Positions 1 through 8,606 are shown, counted from the stretch's first letter. The stretch: DNA of 64,000 nt from Marinobacter profundi (GCF_002744715.1 NZ_KZ319371.1:62001-126000), one strand, 5' to 3'. Numbers and translations are program-made. The notes: generated by a model not told the origin, from the sequence alone.

Positions 1-633
1 AATCCTGAGCTGTTCGGCCAACAGCCGCACCAGCGGGAAGGTCCCCAGCTCCGGTTCACCGGCAACAGGATCAAAGACCCCGCTGTGGCCGCCGGCCTCC
101 CGACCCTGCGCCACCACAGCATCAATGCCCGCCTCTTCGATCATCCGGGCTTCGGCAAGGTTGGTCGCGGTGGCCAGCAGCACAATGCCGGCGGCTTTCA
201 GGCGGTCAATCCACCTCTGCTCCGGCAAGCCAAAGTGCAGACTGACCACCGCAGGCCTGCGCTCCAGCAGGAGCTCCAGCATGTCCGGGCTTTCGACGAA
301 GCTCGGGTACGGCAGCTCCAGGAGCCCCGGCGGCTCAGTATCGAATTCTTCGAACCGCGGCCGCAGGAATTCCAGCCAGGCCTGTTCCACCGCCGCATCC
401 GGCTCCGCCGGCCGATGGCAGAACAGATTGACATTGAACGGTTGCGAGGTCAGCGCCCGGGTTTCCCGGATCAGTTCATCGGCCTGTGCCGGGGTGCTGG
501 CTCCAAGCCCGATCGAACCGAGCCCGCCCGCATTAGAAACCGCCGCCGCCAGCGCCGGCGTCGACACTCCAACCATTGGCGCCTGGATGATGGGATGCGG
601 CATCAGCCTGGAAAATTCGGTGGGGGTTGCCAT
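1..633 (-). CDS. Nitronate monooxygenase (2-nitropropane dioxygenase family), 3' part outside window
   Basis: The reading frame runs off the window edge, so only the N-terminal 211 residues are seen. They begin [20 protein letters not shown], the FMN-binding opening of this TIM-barrel family, continue with [12 protein letters not shown], and reach [15 protein letters not shown], the stretch that carries the conserved GxEAGGH motif. These flavoenzymes oxidise alkyl nitronates to carbonyl compounds and nitrite in the cytoplasm. A GAGGAG ribosome site lies about 8 nt before the ATG. The gene points away from the Spy-like gene, so the roughly 290 bases between them hold divergent promoters. Substrate is unknown; some relatives act as enoyl reductases. 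Confidence 0.88.
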   Translation of the reverse strand, partial: MATPTEFSRLMPHPIIQAPMVGVSTPALAAAVSNAGGLGSIGLGASTPAQADELIRETRALTSQPFNVNLFCHRPAEPDAAVEQAWLEFLRPRFEEFDTEPPGLLELPYPSFVESPDMLELLLERRPAVVSLHFGLPEQRWIDRLKAAGIVLLATATNLAEARMIEEAGIDAVVAQGREAGGHSGVFDPVAGEPELGTFPLVRLLAEQLRI

Positions 634-921
634 GACGGGCTCCTCAGGTTGATAAGGTGTTAACAGTGAGACATCGGATGACAGCTACGAGTCTGGCGAT
701 GGTTCAAACTATCATTCCCCGCCCCAAAGGTGTGAGCCCACGCCCGTTATTCTCGCTATTGATCCGCTGAATGACGATTACCCCGAGCCCGGCTTGTGAC
801 CGGCAGCCCCGGTTTGACCAACAATGTTCAGGTTGTCGATTGGCCCACTTGTGCCAGACTTGTAGAACAGTCCCTTGACGCGCCGTCAAGGGCAGATCAC
901 TTCGATAGGGAGGGAAGCCGC

Positions 922-1578
922 ATGCGTGGTTTACCAGGCATCAGAGCAGCATTGGTTACGGCAATGCTTAGCCTTGGCGTGAGCGGCCCACTGGCCGCCC
1001 AGGGCTATATGGGCATGGGCCCCGGAACCGGCATGGGACCGGGCACCGGGATGGGAATGTATGGGCCCGGGCCGGGACCCGGGATGGGCTATGGCCCGGG
1101 CATGGGCTACGGTCCCGGCATGGGCTATGGCATGCACGGCGGCATGATGGGCAATGGCATGGGCTACGGGCCGGGCCCGGGCATGATAGGTTATGGCATG
1201 GGTTACGGCATGCACGGCGGACCCGGCATGATGCAGCATCCGATGTGGGGCGGAGGCCAGGCTCCGGGCTCTTACTATGGCCTCAATCTCAGCGAGGACC
1301 AGAGCAAGCGGATGAATGAAATTCACAACCGGCTCTGGGAGCAGCAGCAAAACCAGATGCAGGACATGATCAAACACCAGCAGGAAATGCAGGAGCTTTA
1401 TCGCAACGGTCGTCCCGACCGCGGCAAGCTGATGGACGCCCACAAGCGGTTTCAGGAACAACAGCTGAAGATGTTCGAGCAGCGCCTGAAAGCCGAGGAA
1501 GAGTTGGAGCAGGTCCTCACCGAGGAACAACGGGAGCAACTCCGGCAGCGCCAACAGCCTTTCTACCGGGGCTGGTAA
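922..1578 (+). CDS. Met/Gly-rich periplasmic protein with Spy/CpxP-like C-terminal region
   Basis: The 218-residue product starts with a signal peptide (MRGLPGIRAALVTAMLSLGV, then an A-A-Q cleavage region). About 85 residues of low-complexity Met-Gly-Tyr-Pro repeats (GMGYGPG units) follow, with two GMHGG segments. The C-terminal 100 residues are charged, helical and Gln-rich, with an LTEEQ motif that matches the LTxxQ motif of Spy/CpxP proteins. Spy-like proteins are periplasmic chaperones or metal-stress proteins. The dense Met and His could bind copper or silver, but that is inference. GGAGGGAAG precedes the ATG at 922; a longer frame open from 796 lacks a comparable ribosome site and would bury the signal peptide. 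A bidirectional hairpin follows the stop. Confidence 0.75.
   Translation: MRGLPGIRAALVTAMLSLGVSGPLAAQGYMGMGPGTGMGPGTGMGMYGPGPGPGMGYGPGMGYGPGMGYGMHGGMMGNGMGYGPGPGMIGYGMGYGMHGGPGMMQHPMWGGGQAPGSYYGLNLSEDQSKRMNEIHNRLWEQQQNQMQDMIKHQQEMQELYRNGRPDRGKLMDAHKRFQEQQLKMFEQRLKAEEELEQVLTEEQREQLRQRQQPFYRGW
1009..1230 (+). repeat. In-gene degenerate repeats encoding Gly-Met-Gly-Tyr-Gly-Pro units
   Basis: Units of about 18 nt such as GGCATGGGCTATGGCCC recur with synonymous drift inside the Spy-like gene. All copies keep the reading frame, so copy-number change would lengthen or shorten the Met/Gly tract without breaking the protein. Confidence 0.7.
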
Positions 1579-1588
1579 GCGGATCTCC

Positions 1589-1626
1589 GGCAAACAACCT
1601 GTGCCAGGATGCTCAGGTTGTTTGCC
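1589..1626. terminator. Bidirectional hairpin terminator between convergent genes
   Basis: A perfect 12-bp stem (GGCAAACAACCT with AGGTTGTTTGCC) encloses a 14-nt loop, followed by CCTTTAC on the plus strand. It lies between the stop of the Spy-like gene and the stop of the convergent phosphoribosyltransferase gene. The T-run is short, so efficiency is uncertain. Confidence 0.65.
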
Positions 1627-1640
1627 CTTTACAGAGCGCG

Positions 1641-2273
1641 TTACGCCGGTAAAAGTGTCGCCGGCAGGCCACCAAAGTGCACCACCCGGGTAAGCTGGCA
1701 AGGGGTAAGCGCCATGTCGTAACGCTCGAGGAGTTGGCGTAGCACAGCCTCGGCGTCGCCCGGCGGAGGCGTCATGTCACGGATAAACTGCGCAACGTCT
1801 TCAACCATCGCCCACGGGTACAGGATCCAACGCCAATGACGAATTTCCCCGGCGCTGAAATCCGCCGGGCAGGTGGTAACGAGCTTTTCGTGCAACACGG
1901 CGGTACGCAGTTCCTTCGGCCCCAGGGACTCCAGGTAAGGCCTGGCCACCCTGAGCGTGTCACCGCTGTCATTCACATCATCCACCAGCAGCACCCGCAA
2001 GCCCCGGATATCCGCCGCCAGCGGGATTGTCACCCGCGCCTCCCTGCCCTTCTGCGCACCGGCCACATAGTGCTGTACCCGGATGGAAGAGAGTGCCCCG
2101 ATATTGAGAAAATCACAGAGAAACCGGGCCGGCATAAAGCCACCACGGGCGACCGCGACGATGATGTCCGGCCGATAACCGCTGGCCTGGATGTGCCTGG
2201 CCAGGGTATCGCAGGCATCCACGACCTCATCGGGGCTCAACAGCTGAACCTTCATGACTGCGGGCTCTGCCAT
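1641..2273 (-). CDS. Phosphoribosyltransferase domain protein (hypoxanthine/xanthine-type, COG2236-like)
   Basis: The 210-residue protein has the PRPP-binding signature VLLVDDVNDSGDT at about residues 94-106 and an upstream IIVAVARGGFMPAR segment, both typical of type I phosphoribosyltransferases. The family moves phosphoribose from PRPP to a purine or related base in salvage. The exact base is not predictable here, and some family members are not catalytic on purines. GGAGG lies 8-9 nt before the chosen ATG; an internal ATG at residue 7 is less well placed. It stands alone between the hemerythrin gene upstream and the convergent Spy-like gene. Confidence 0.82.
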   Translation of the reverse strand: MAEPAVMKVQLLSPDEVVDACDTLARHIQASGYRPDIIVAVARGGFMPARFLCDFLNIGALSSIRVQHYVAGAQKGREARVTIPLAADIRGLRVLLVDDVNDSGDTLRVARPYLESLGPKELRTAVLHEKLVTTCPADFSAGEIRHWRWILYPWAMVEDVAQFIRDMTPPPGDAEAVLRQLLERYDMALTPCQLTRVVHFGGLPATLLPA

Positions 2274-2387
2274 GGGGTGTTTCCTCCGTCACCAGGGATA
2301 CCCCTAGCTTAGACCCGGCCTGCGGTGCCTGCGAGGGCAGCCCTTTGGGCCGCCGTCCGGCAAACCGCGGGAGACAAAGACGCCGCT

Positions 2388-3032
2388 TCAGCTGTCCGCG
2401 CTGCCCTTACCCTGACTGGCCCGGAGTTGCCGTACCTCTTCTTCCAGCTGACGGCGGACGGCACGCTCCTTCATCAGCTGCACCGTGCTGTTGGAGAGTT
2501 TGCCGTAAATTTCCAGCAATGCCTTGACCATGACCGAACTGGTGCCACTGAGGGTTCGATCAGCCTCTTCGATGGCCTCATCGACGCTATGGCCGGTTTC
2601 CATTGCAAAGGTCATCAGCGCCATCCGGCGATCGGATTCAAGGATGTGGAAGGCCAGCCAGCGGGTGAGGAAATCGAACATTTCCGCCAGGGTTTTCTCA
2701 TCGCCCTGTTCCCGTCGCGCCTGGTACAGCCGTACCTGCTCGAAGAAGTGTTCGTGGGCCTTGTGATGATTCTCCTCCAGGCTGGTATCGGCAAAATACC
2801 GGTGCCAGACCGTTTCCTCCGAGCGAAAGTGGTAATGGGTGTAATCCAGCAGCTCATCCAGCACTTCGTTGGCTTGCAGGTCGTCGTTTTCCGCCGACAT
2901 ATGCCAGGCGAGGCGGTTCAGAATGGCCACCAGCTTACGGTGCTGCTCGTCTATCTGGTCAATGCCGGTTTCAAACTGGCTGCTCCAGGGGAAAAGCTCG
3001 AACTCAGGTTTCTTGTTGTCTTTGGCAGGCAT
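2388..3032 (-). CDS. Bacteriohemerythrin
   Basis: The 214-residue soluble protein shows the di-iron ligand pattern of hemerythrins: H31 in QIDEQH, H68 and E72 in HYHFRSEE, the HHKAHEHF cluster around residues 89-96, and H129/D134 in HILESD. It binds O2 reversibly and in bacteria is linked to oxygen storage, delivery or sensing. The last 60 residues extend past the four-helix bundle as a charged helix, probably for self-association. No transmembrane segment or signalling domain is attached. It reads toward the phosphoribosyltransferase gene with about 115 nt between them. Confidence 0.9.
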   Translation of the reverse strand: MPAKDNKKPEFELFPWSSQFETGIDQIDEQHRKLVAILNRLAWHMSAENDDLQANEVLDELLDYTHYHFRSEETVWHRYFADTSLEENHHKAHEHFFEQVRLYQARREQGDEKTLAEMFDFLTRWLAFHILESDRRMALMTFAMETGHSVDEAIEEADRTLSGTSSVMVKALLEIYGKLSNSTVQLMKERAVRRQLEEEVRQLRASQGKGSADS

Positions 3033-3138
3033 GGACTCACCACTTCAGATCCAATGTACGATACAGATTGGACCCAACCTACCTGATTTGTAAATGCGTG
3101 TCCTTGAGATCCTGCAATTCCGGCCGCCCGCAGAGCCT

Positions 3139-3750
3139 TCAGATCAAGGCACTGCCGAAGGCCAGCTGCAAGGCGATTGCCGCCATCATGACCCCGATAA
3201 GCCCGTCGATCACCCGCCAGGCAGCAGGACGCGACAACACCGGTGCCAGGGCCGACCCGGCCCACGCCAGGGCGCCAAACCAGATTACGGACGCACTGCT
3301 GGCACCGGCAACAAACGTGGTGGCGTCTTGCTGTTGGACGCCTATGGCGGGAATGAGCAACAGGGTATCCAGATACACTTGCGGGTTCAGCAAGGTAACG
3401 GCCAGCGTGGTCAGCAGAACCCCCTTCAGGCTGCGCCTGGTTGCTGCACCCGCTTCAAGCACCGCCCGCCCACGCCCCGCTCGGGCAAGGGCCTGCAGCG
3501 CGAGCCAGCCCAGGAATACAACCCCCAGCCAACGCAGGGCTTCCAAAGCCTGGGGCACCGCCATCAAAGCCGCGCTCACGCCGAACATGCCAAGGGTAAA
3601 CAGGGCAACATCCGAGGCCATGCACAAACCCGCGGACCACCAGTGATGCTCACGGCGAATGGCCTGGCTCAACACATAGGCGTTCTGGGCACCAATCGCG
3701 ACAATGATACCCCCGCAAACCAGCAACCCGGTGAAGTAACTTTCCAGCAC
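3139..3750 (-). CDS. argO: LysE-type amino acid exporter (ArgO-like)
   Basis: The 203-residue membrane protein has about six hydrophobic segments and the family hallmark GAQNAYVLSQAIRREH near the N-terminus, plus LLNPQVYLDT in the middle. LysE/ArgO proteins export arginine or lysine. I chose a GTG start at 3750 because AAGGAG lies 9 nt upstream and the protein then begins VLESYFTGLL, the usual ArgO length; an in-frame extension to 3795 adds 15 residues without membrane character. It is divergent from the argP-like regulator, the classic arrangement in which ArgP activates argO when arginine is high. Confidence 0.88.
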   Translation of the reverse strand: MLESYFTGLLVCGGIIVAIGAQNAYVLSQAIRREHHWWSAGLCMASDVALFTLGMFGVSAALMAVPQALEALRWLGVVFLGWLALQALARAGRGRAVLEAGAATRRSLKGVLLTTLAVTLLNPQVYLDTLLLIPAIGVQQQDATTFVAGASSASVIWFGALAWAGSALAPVLSRPAAWRVIDGLIGVMMAAIALQLAFGSALI

Positions 3751-3838
3751 AGCTCTGACTCCTTGCTTGATGGCGCAAGGATACCCAAAGTTCACTATAC
3801 TTCGAATTCATAATACTTATGTTGAATAAGATTTACTT

Positions 3839-4732
3839 ATGATTGACTACAAATTGCTGGAAGCCCTTGCCACCGTCGTCGAATGCGGGGGCTTTGAGCG
3901 CGCCGGCCAGGCTCTCGGTCTCTCCCAGTCAGCGGTATCCCAGCGGATACGCACGCTGGAGATCCGGCTTGGCCAGCCGGTTCTGGTACGCAGCCCTGCT
4001 CTCAGGGCTACACCGGCCGGGCAACGGTTGCTCAATCACGTCCAACAGGTCCAGTTGCTCGAGCGGGACCTGACCCGAGCCATCCCCGGCCTGGCGGAAC
4101 CTGCGGCGCGACTCCGAATCGCGCTGAATGCCGACAGCCTCGCAACCTGGTGGGCGGCGGCCCTTGGTGACTTCTGCCGTGATGAAGAGCTCCTGCTGGA
4201 CCTGGTGATTGAAGACCAGGATATCGGCTTGCGGCGCATGCGCGAAGGGGATGTTGCAGCCTGCCTGTGCAGCAGTCCGCAGCCGGTGGCAGGTGCCCGC
4301 TGTGTGCCGCTTGGCAGTATGGAATACCTGCCACTGGCGACACCGGCCTACGTGGCGCGCCATTTTGCCCGGGGGATTTCAGAAACCAGCCTGGGGGCGG
4401 CACCTGCCATCGTTTTCGGGCCCAACGACCAGCTCCAGCACCGGTTCCTGGCAGCCTGTGGTTACCACCGCAGCTTTCCCTATCACCTGTGCCCGTCATC
4501 CGAGGGCTTTGTAAAACTGGCGCTGGCGGGCATGGGATACGGCATGATTCCGGGGATTCAGGTGGACCGGGACATGGCCGCGGGCAGGCTGGTAAGCATT
4601 GCCCCGGGCCGGTCACTGGAGGTGTCGTTGTACTGGCACTTCTGGCGCCATGGCGGGGGCGTCATGGACCGGCTGACGCAGACCCTGAAAGCCGCCAGCC
4701 CGCTCACACCACCGTCGGCGTCACATAGCTGA
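3839..4732 (+). CDS. argP: LysR-family regulator ArgP (IciA)
   Basis: The 297-residue protein begins MIDYKLLEALATVVECGGFE, with a winged HTH over residues 1-60 (AGQALGLSQSAVSQRIRTLE) and a periplasmic-binding-protein-like effector domain. ArgP activates argO in response to arginine and is antagonised by lysine in E. coli. Its position, divergent from a LysE-family exporter across an AT-rich spacer of about 88 nt, supports the assignment. Its 3' end overlaps the convergent GlxA-type gene by 29 nt. Confidence 0.88.
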   Translation: MIDYKLLEALATVVECGGFERAGQALGLSQSAVSQRIRTLEIRLGQPVLVRSPALRATPAGQRLLNHVQQVQLLERDLTRAIPGLAEPAARLRIALNADSLATWWAAALGDFCRDEELLLDLVIEDQDIGLRRMREGDVAACLCSSPQPVAGARCVPLGSMEYLPLATPAYVARHFARGISETSLGAAPAIVFGPNDQLQHRFLAACGYHRSFPYHLCPSSEGFVKLALAGMGYGMIPGIQVDRDMAAGRLVSIAPGRSLEVSLYWHFWRHGGGVMDRLTQTLKAASPLTPPSASHS

Positions 4733-5714
4733 AGCGCCTGCGATACTGTTCCATGGTGCAGCCCACGACTCGCTTGAACAGGCGCCGGAACGAGCTGGCA
4801 TCCTCATAACCCACGCTCCAGATAATCCGGGCGGTCTGGTCACGGCTCGACTCCAACTGATGTTTGGCAGCTTCAATCCGCAGATGCTGAAGGTAGCCGA
4901 TGGGCGTCTCTCCGGTTGCCTCCTTGAAGCGGCGCTTGAAGGTTCGCGCGCCCAGGCCGGCCACTTCGGCAACATCATCGATGCTGACCGGTTCGGAGTA
5001 ATGCTGTTCCAGCCAGGCTTGCGCCTTGCGGATGGCATCATCCTGATGGGCTTTGCGACTGTAGAACGCCATATAGGGCGTCTGCTCCACCCGGCGACCA
5101 TCCAGCACCAGCATCTTGCTGCAGGCCAGCGCAACCGACGGCGAGGCGAAGCGCTCCACCAGGTAGAGACACAAATCCACAAACGCCATCGCACCACCGG
5201 CACAGATGATCGGGCCGTTATCCACCAGCAACTGCTCTTCCTCCAGACGGATATCCGGGTAACGGCTGCGGAACAGCGGGGCCGCCCGCCAGTGGGTAGT
5301 AGCCACCTGGTCCGCCAGCAAACCGGCCTCCGCCAGCACGAAACTGCCGGTACAGACACTGGCCAGTACCGCCCCATCGGCGAACGCCTGTCGCAGCCAG
5401 CCATGCAGGGGTATGGCAGGCGCCAGGGTACTGTCCAACCGCTGCGCACTGACCGCCGCCTCAACGGATGAGCCGACAACAATCAGGTCCGGATGGAACT
5501 CCTCACGACACACCGTCGGCATAACCATGGCACCGCTGTAGCCACGGACCGGCCCGTTATCCACCGTTACCACCTGACAGTTGAACAGGGGGTCACTCCG
5601 GACTCCGGGCATGCGAGCGCAATAGTTGGCCACAGTAAAGAAATCCATCACACCGTGCACACCGGATGCGTGGCAATTGGGTAAGGCAACGATGGCAATG
5701 TTCATCACGGGCAT
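4704..5714 (-). CDS. GlxA-type transcriptional regulator (DJ-1/PfpI domain plus AraC HTH)
   Basis: The 336-residue protein has an N-terminal DJ-1/PfpI amidotransferase-like domain, with C121 in ASVCTGSF and H141, and a C-terminal AraC-type double HTH from about residue 229 (ARTFKRRFKEATGETPIGYL and ASSFRRLFKR). Family members sense nitrogenous or carnitine-type metabolites and activate neighbouring catabolic genes. The ligand cannot be named here. The divergent alpha/beta hydrolase, with a palindrome in the shared spacer, is the obvious candidate target. The start could be either ATG at 5714 or at 5705. Confidence 0.88.
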   Translation of the reverse strand: MPVMNIAIVALPNCHASGVHGVMDFFTVANYCARMPGVRSDPLFNCQVVTVDNGPVRGYSGAMVMPTVCREEFHPDLIVVGSSVEAAVSAQRLDSTLAPAIPLHGWLRQAFADGAVLASVCTGSFVLAEAGLLADQVATTHWRAAPLFRSRYPDIRLEEEQLLVDNGPIICAGGAMAFVDLCLYLVERFASPSVALACSKMLVLDGRRVEQTPYMAFYSRKAHQDDAIRKAQAWLEQHYSEPVSIDDVAEVAGLGARTFKRRFKEATGETPIGYLQHLRIEAAKHQLESSRDQTARIIWSVGYEDASSFRRLFKRVVGCTMEQYRRRFSYVTPTVV

Positions 5715-5734
5715 GACTCTTTTCGCACTTTATA

Positions 5735-5748
5735 TGTCAAATATGACA
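5735..5748. promoter_or_regulatory. Palindromic candidate operator TGTCA-N4-TGACA
   Basis: TGTCAAATATGACA sits 21 nt upstream of the GlxA-type start and about 70 nt upstream of the alpha/beta hydrolase start, in an AT-rich divergent promoter region. The symmetry fits a dimeric regulator. Which protein binds it is unknown. Confidence 0.45.
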
Positions 5749-5818
5749 CTCCTGCCGGTAACCCACAAGCCCTAATCTGAAGCTGTCACTCACCACTGCA
5801 CGAAGAAGGACTTTCTCC

Positions 5819-6736
5819 ATGACCTCACAACTGAACACACAACTGAACACACAACCGGAACCGGCTCGCCACCCCACCCAGGCCCGGAAACCTGCGAATA
5901 TGGCGCTCTCCGCCACCCGGCTGGCGCTGCAATTGTATGGGCGTATGGCGCCGCAGAAAGCCGGCCGGCTGGTTCATCGAATGGCACTCCGGCCATCACG
6001 GCTGCCCATGCCGATCCGCTACGAGGATCTGCTGGACAAGACCGACAGCTATACCCAGCTTCACCATGGTACGCGCACCATTCCGTTGTATTCCTGGGGC
6101 CAGGGCCCGGTTATTCTGGGTGTCCATGGCTGGGGGGGTGCCGGCATCCAGTTCGGCGCCTGGATTGAACCACTGGTGAACGCCGGCTATCGGGTCGTCC
6201 TCTTCGACGCGCCGGCCCATGGCCGTGCCCAGGGGGAAAGCACCGACCTGTTTGAAATGGCCGAAGTTGTGACCCGTGTCGCCGCCGACGTGGGCCGGGT
6301 CCATGGCGTACTGGCCCATTCCATCGGCTGCATAGCTGTGGCCAGGGCCATCGCCGACGGACTGCAAACCGACTACCTGGCGATGTTGGCGCCGCCGGCC
6401 AGCCTGTCCGCCGTCATGACGAACCTGGGCCGGCAACTGGGGCTGAGTCCGGAGGTTCTGTCCGTTCATCTTCAACTCATGGAGGAGCGGTTTGGCCCGT
6501 CGCTATGGGACCAGCTGGACATGGCAAACCTCTCCGCTTCACTCACCCAGCGGGGGCTCATAGTTATTGATGACGACGACACCGCCATTGCGCCGGAAGA
6601 AAGCCTGCGGGTGGCTGAAAACTGGAACACATCCGACGTATTACGCACCCGCGGCCTGGGGCACAACCGCCTGTTGTGGAGTCCGATGGTTATGGAAACG
6701 GTGCTCAGTAACCTGGGCGTGCCGGGTCAGGAGTAA
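5819..6736 (+). CDS. Alpha/beta hydrolase
   Basis: The 305-residue protein has the oxyanion-hole segment HGWGG at about residues 103-107, a nucleophile elbow AHSIG with S168 (Ala in place of the first Gly of GxSxG), a candidate acid in the DDDDT run near residue 250 and a late GLGH histidine. It should hydrolyse an ester, thioester or lactone, substrate unknown. AGAAGGA precedes the ATG. The first 25 residues contain a short QLNTQLNTQ repeat and look disordered rather than like a signal peptide. It is divergent from a GlxA-type regulator that may control it. Confidence 0.85.
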   Translation: MTSQLNTQLNTQPEPARHPTQARKPANMALSATRLALQLYGRMAPQKAGRLVHRMALRPSRLPMPIRYEDLLDKTDSYTQLHHGTRTIPLYSWGQGPVILGVHGWGGAGIQFGAWIEPLVNAGYRVVLFDAPAHGRAQGESTDLFEMAEVVTRVAADVGRVHGVLAHSIGCIAVARAIADGLQTDYLAMLAPPASLSAVMTNLGRQLGLSPEVLSVHLQLMEERFGPSLWDQLDMANLSASLTQRGLIVIDDDDTAIAPEESLRVAENWNTSDVLRTRGLGHNRLLWSPMVMETVLSNLGVPGQE

Positions 6737-6832
6737 CAAGCCATTGCATCGCGCGGCTCCTTGCTGTCACATTGTTCTGCCTGCGTGTCGGGTTTACTAT
6801 CACCGGGTCCGCTCTGCAACCAAAGGCTCCGG

Positions 6833-7669
6833 ATGTCGTCACCCCTCGTGTTTGCTGTCACCGCCGTCATCATCATCGCCGTGGCGGTTTTCTACCTGTT
6901 CTTCTACCGGGACTGGCGCCGGCAAAGGGAGCTGCGGCGGCCATTCCCGGAGCCCTGGCGAAAAATCCTCGAAACCCGCGTCCCGCTGTATACACGGCTG
7001 CCCGCCAGCCTGAAACTGCAGCTGGAGCAACATGTGCGGTTATTTGTTGCGGAGAAAAACTTCTACGGCTGCGACGGCTTTGCCATCAACGACGAGGTAC
7101 GAATCACCATCGCCGGCCACGCCTGCCTGCTGACGCTGGCGCGTCGCTGGTCAGACTTTGACGAGGTAAAGAGCATCCTGGTGTATCCCGATGTCTACCG
7201 GGTTGAAGAAACAGAAGACGACGGCATCGTGGTCAGTGTCAGCCACGAGGTCCGCGCCGGCGAAGCCTCGGACTTTGGCCGGGTGGTGCTGTCATGGACG
7301 GAATGCGAGGCGGCCTCCCGGCCCGGCAGCCTCCACAATGTCATCCTCCATGAATTCGCCCATCAACTGGACTACCTGGATGGCGCTGCCGATGGTGCAC
7401 CGCCACTCAGTGGTACCCAGGCCCGCCAGTGGCAGCAAACCATGACCGACGCCTACCAGCACCTGCGCCATTCACTGAGCCATCACCAGCACAGCTGGCT
7501 GGATCCCTATGGCGCTACCGAACCTGCCGAGTTCTTCGCCGTACTGACGGAAGCGTTTTTTCAGCAGCCGCGCCACCTGGCGGACGAACAACCTGCGGTA
7601 TATGCAGCGCTTTGCGGGTTCTACCGGATCAACCTGCTGGAACTCGACACCGCCGACGCCACGCTATAG
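6833..7669 (+). CDS. mtfA: Zinc-dependent peptidase MtfA
   Basis: The 278-residue protein has one N-terminal transmembrane segment (residues 5-24) and the zincin motif HEFAH at residues 173-177 followed by LDYLDG, which is characteristic of MtfA. In E. coli MtfA binds the glucose repressor Mlc and is an aminopeptidase. E. coli MtfA lacks the N-terminal anchor seen here, which is common in marine relatives. I chose the ATG at 6833 (AAAGG upstream), which places the membrane anchor at the start; an in-frame extension to 6761 adds an unlikely Cys-rich stretch. It overlaps the convergent methyltransferase-like gene by 6 nt. Confidence 0.9.
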   Translation: MSSPLVFAVTAVIIIAVAVFYLFFYRDWRRQRELRRPFPEPWRKILETRVPLYTRLPASLKLQLEQHVRLFVAEKNFYGCDGFAINDEVRITIAGHACLLTLARRWSDFDEVKSILVYPDVYRVEETEDDGIVVSVSHEVRAGEASDFGRVVLSWTECEAASRPGSLHNVILHEFAHQLDYLDGAADGAPPLSGTQARQWQQTMTDAYQHLRHSLSHHQHSWLDPYGATEPAEFFAVLTEAFFQQPRHLADEQPAVYAALCGFYRINLLELDTADATL

Positions 7670-8125
7670 CCAGCGGCGTACCCGCGACCGGTAGGCGGTA
7701 TAGGCGTCGCCGAAAACGCCCTGCAGAGCCCGCTCTTCCGGCGTAATCTGAAAACAGTTCAGATACAGGATAAATCCCGCAACCCCCAGCAGCGACCAGG
7801 GTGAGGCCAGGAAAACGCCCCAGCTCAGCAGGATGGCCGCGAAGCCCACGTACATCGGATTGCGGGAAAACCGGTAGATTCCGGAGTCCACCAGCGCCGT
7901 GGCGGCCTCCGGAGTGCGCGGATCAACGGTTGTCCTGGCCCGGCGGAACGACACCACACCGGCCACACAGAAGAACACTCCCAGGGCCAGTATGAGCGCG
8001 GTAACACCCAGGCGAATCCCACCTGGCATCGCGACACTTCCCGCCAGCCGGGAAATACCCCACATCAGGCCACCAGCAATTACCACCAGTGCCAGCGGCG
8101 GAATCCTGCTCTCAAGTAACTTCAT
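7664..8125 (-). CDS. Isoprenylcysteine-methyltransferase-like membrane protein
   Basis: The 153-residue protein has about four hydrophobic segments and the family block YRFSRNPMYVG, followed by EERALQGVFGDAYTAYRSRVRRW at the C-terminus. These motifs define small bacterial membrane methyltransferases related to isoprenylcysteine carboxyl methyltransferase and phospholipid methyltransferase. The substrate is unknown. It lies 25 nt downstream of the MaoC-like gene and may share its transcript. Confidence 0.82.
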   Translation of the reverse strand: MKLLESRIPPLALVVIAGGLMWGISRLAGSVAMPGGIRLGVTALILALGVFFCVAGVVSFRRARTTVDPRTPEAATALVDSGIYRFSRNPMYVGFAAILLSWGVFLASPWSLLGVAGFILYLNCFQITPEERALQGVFGDAYTAYRSRVRRWL

Positions 8126-8150
8126 CGTTGCTCTGGGTTCCCTTATCGAT

Positions 8151-8606
8151 TCAATGTTGCTCGGCCATCATGGCGGCCATGACTCTCCGCTCCTCTTCCC
8201 CTGGCAACACTCCTGTCAGCCAGGCCTCAATCACCGTCTCACCATGCTGGTTCGACAGCACTGCCTCTGCCCTGGCCCGGTTCCGCTCATCCACCTCGGT
8301 AATGGTGAACACGCAGGTCACCCTGTCACCGAAATACACCGGGCGCCGGAAGCGGAAATTCATTCCCGAGGCAAACCAGCCGATCTGACCACCCACCTCG
8401 GTGATCATGCCACCCACCAGCAAACCATGGCAGCACCGCCCCTGCAGATTCTTCGCACTGGCAAACCGGTCATCAAAATGAACCGGGTTCTGATCCCCGC
8501 TGATCGTTCCGAAGACCCCGGCCTCTTCTTCGGAAAAGGTACGGGAGATCGTGAATGCATCACCCGCTTTCAGGCCCCGGATGGCCTGCTGTCTAATCCT
8601 GGACAT
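8151..8606 (-). CDS. MaoC-like (R)-specific enoyl-CoA hydratase
   Basis: The 151-residue hot-dog protein carries SGDQNPVHFDD around residues 36-46, which includes the D-x4-H catalytic pair of R-hydratases, and GRCCHGLLVGG after it. Such enzymes hydrate trans-2-enoyl-CoA to (R)-3-hydroxyacyl-CoA, linking beta-oxidation to other uses of the hydroxyacyl-CoA. The ATG at 8606 has GAAAGAGAG upstream. It sits between a diguanylate cyclase gene and a membrane methyltransferase gene, which gives no pathway clue. Confidence 0.85.
   Translation of the reverse strand: MSRIRQQAIRGLKAGDAFTISRTFSEEEAGVFGTISGDQNPVHFDDRFASAKNLQGRCCHGLLVGGMITEVGGQIGWFASGMNFRFRRPVYFGDRVTCVFTITEVDERNRARAEAVLSNQHGETVIEAWLTGVLPGEEERRVMAAMMAEQH

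Noticed and set aside
704..889. 61-codon minus-strand frame in the first divergent spacer
   Set aside because: No ribosome site, motif or membrane/signal pattern; the spacer is expected to hold promoters.
1009..1230. Repeat array considered as CRISPR-like
   Set aside because: The units are adjacent, degenerate, in frame and code for Met-Gly-Tyr repeats, with no spacers.
2325..3086. 253-codon plus-strand frame opposite bacteriohemerythrin
   Set aside because: The minus-strand frame has all di-iron ligands, whereas the plus-strand product has no motif.
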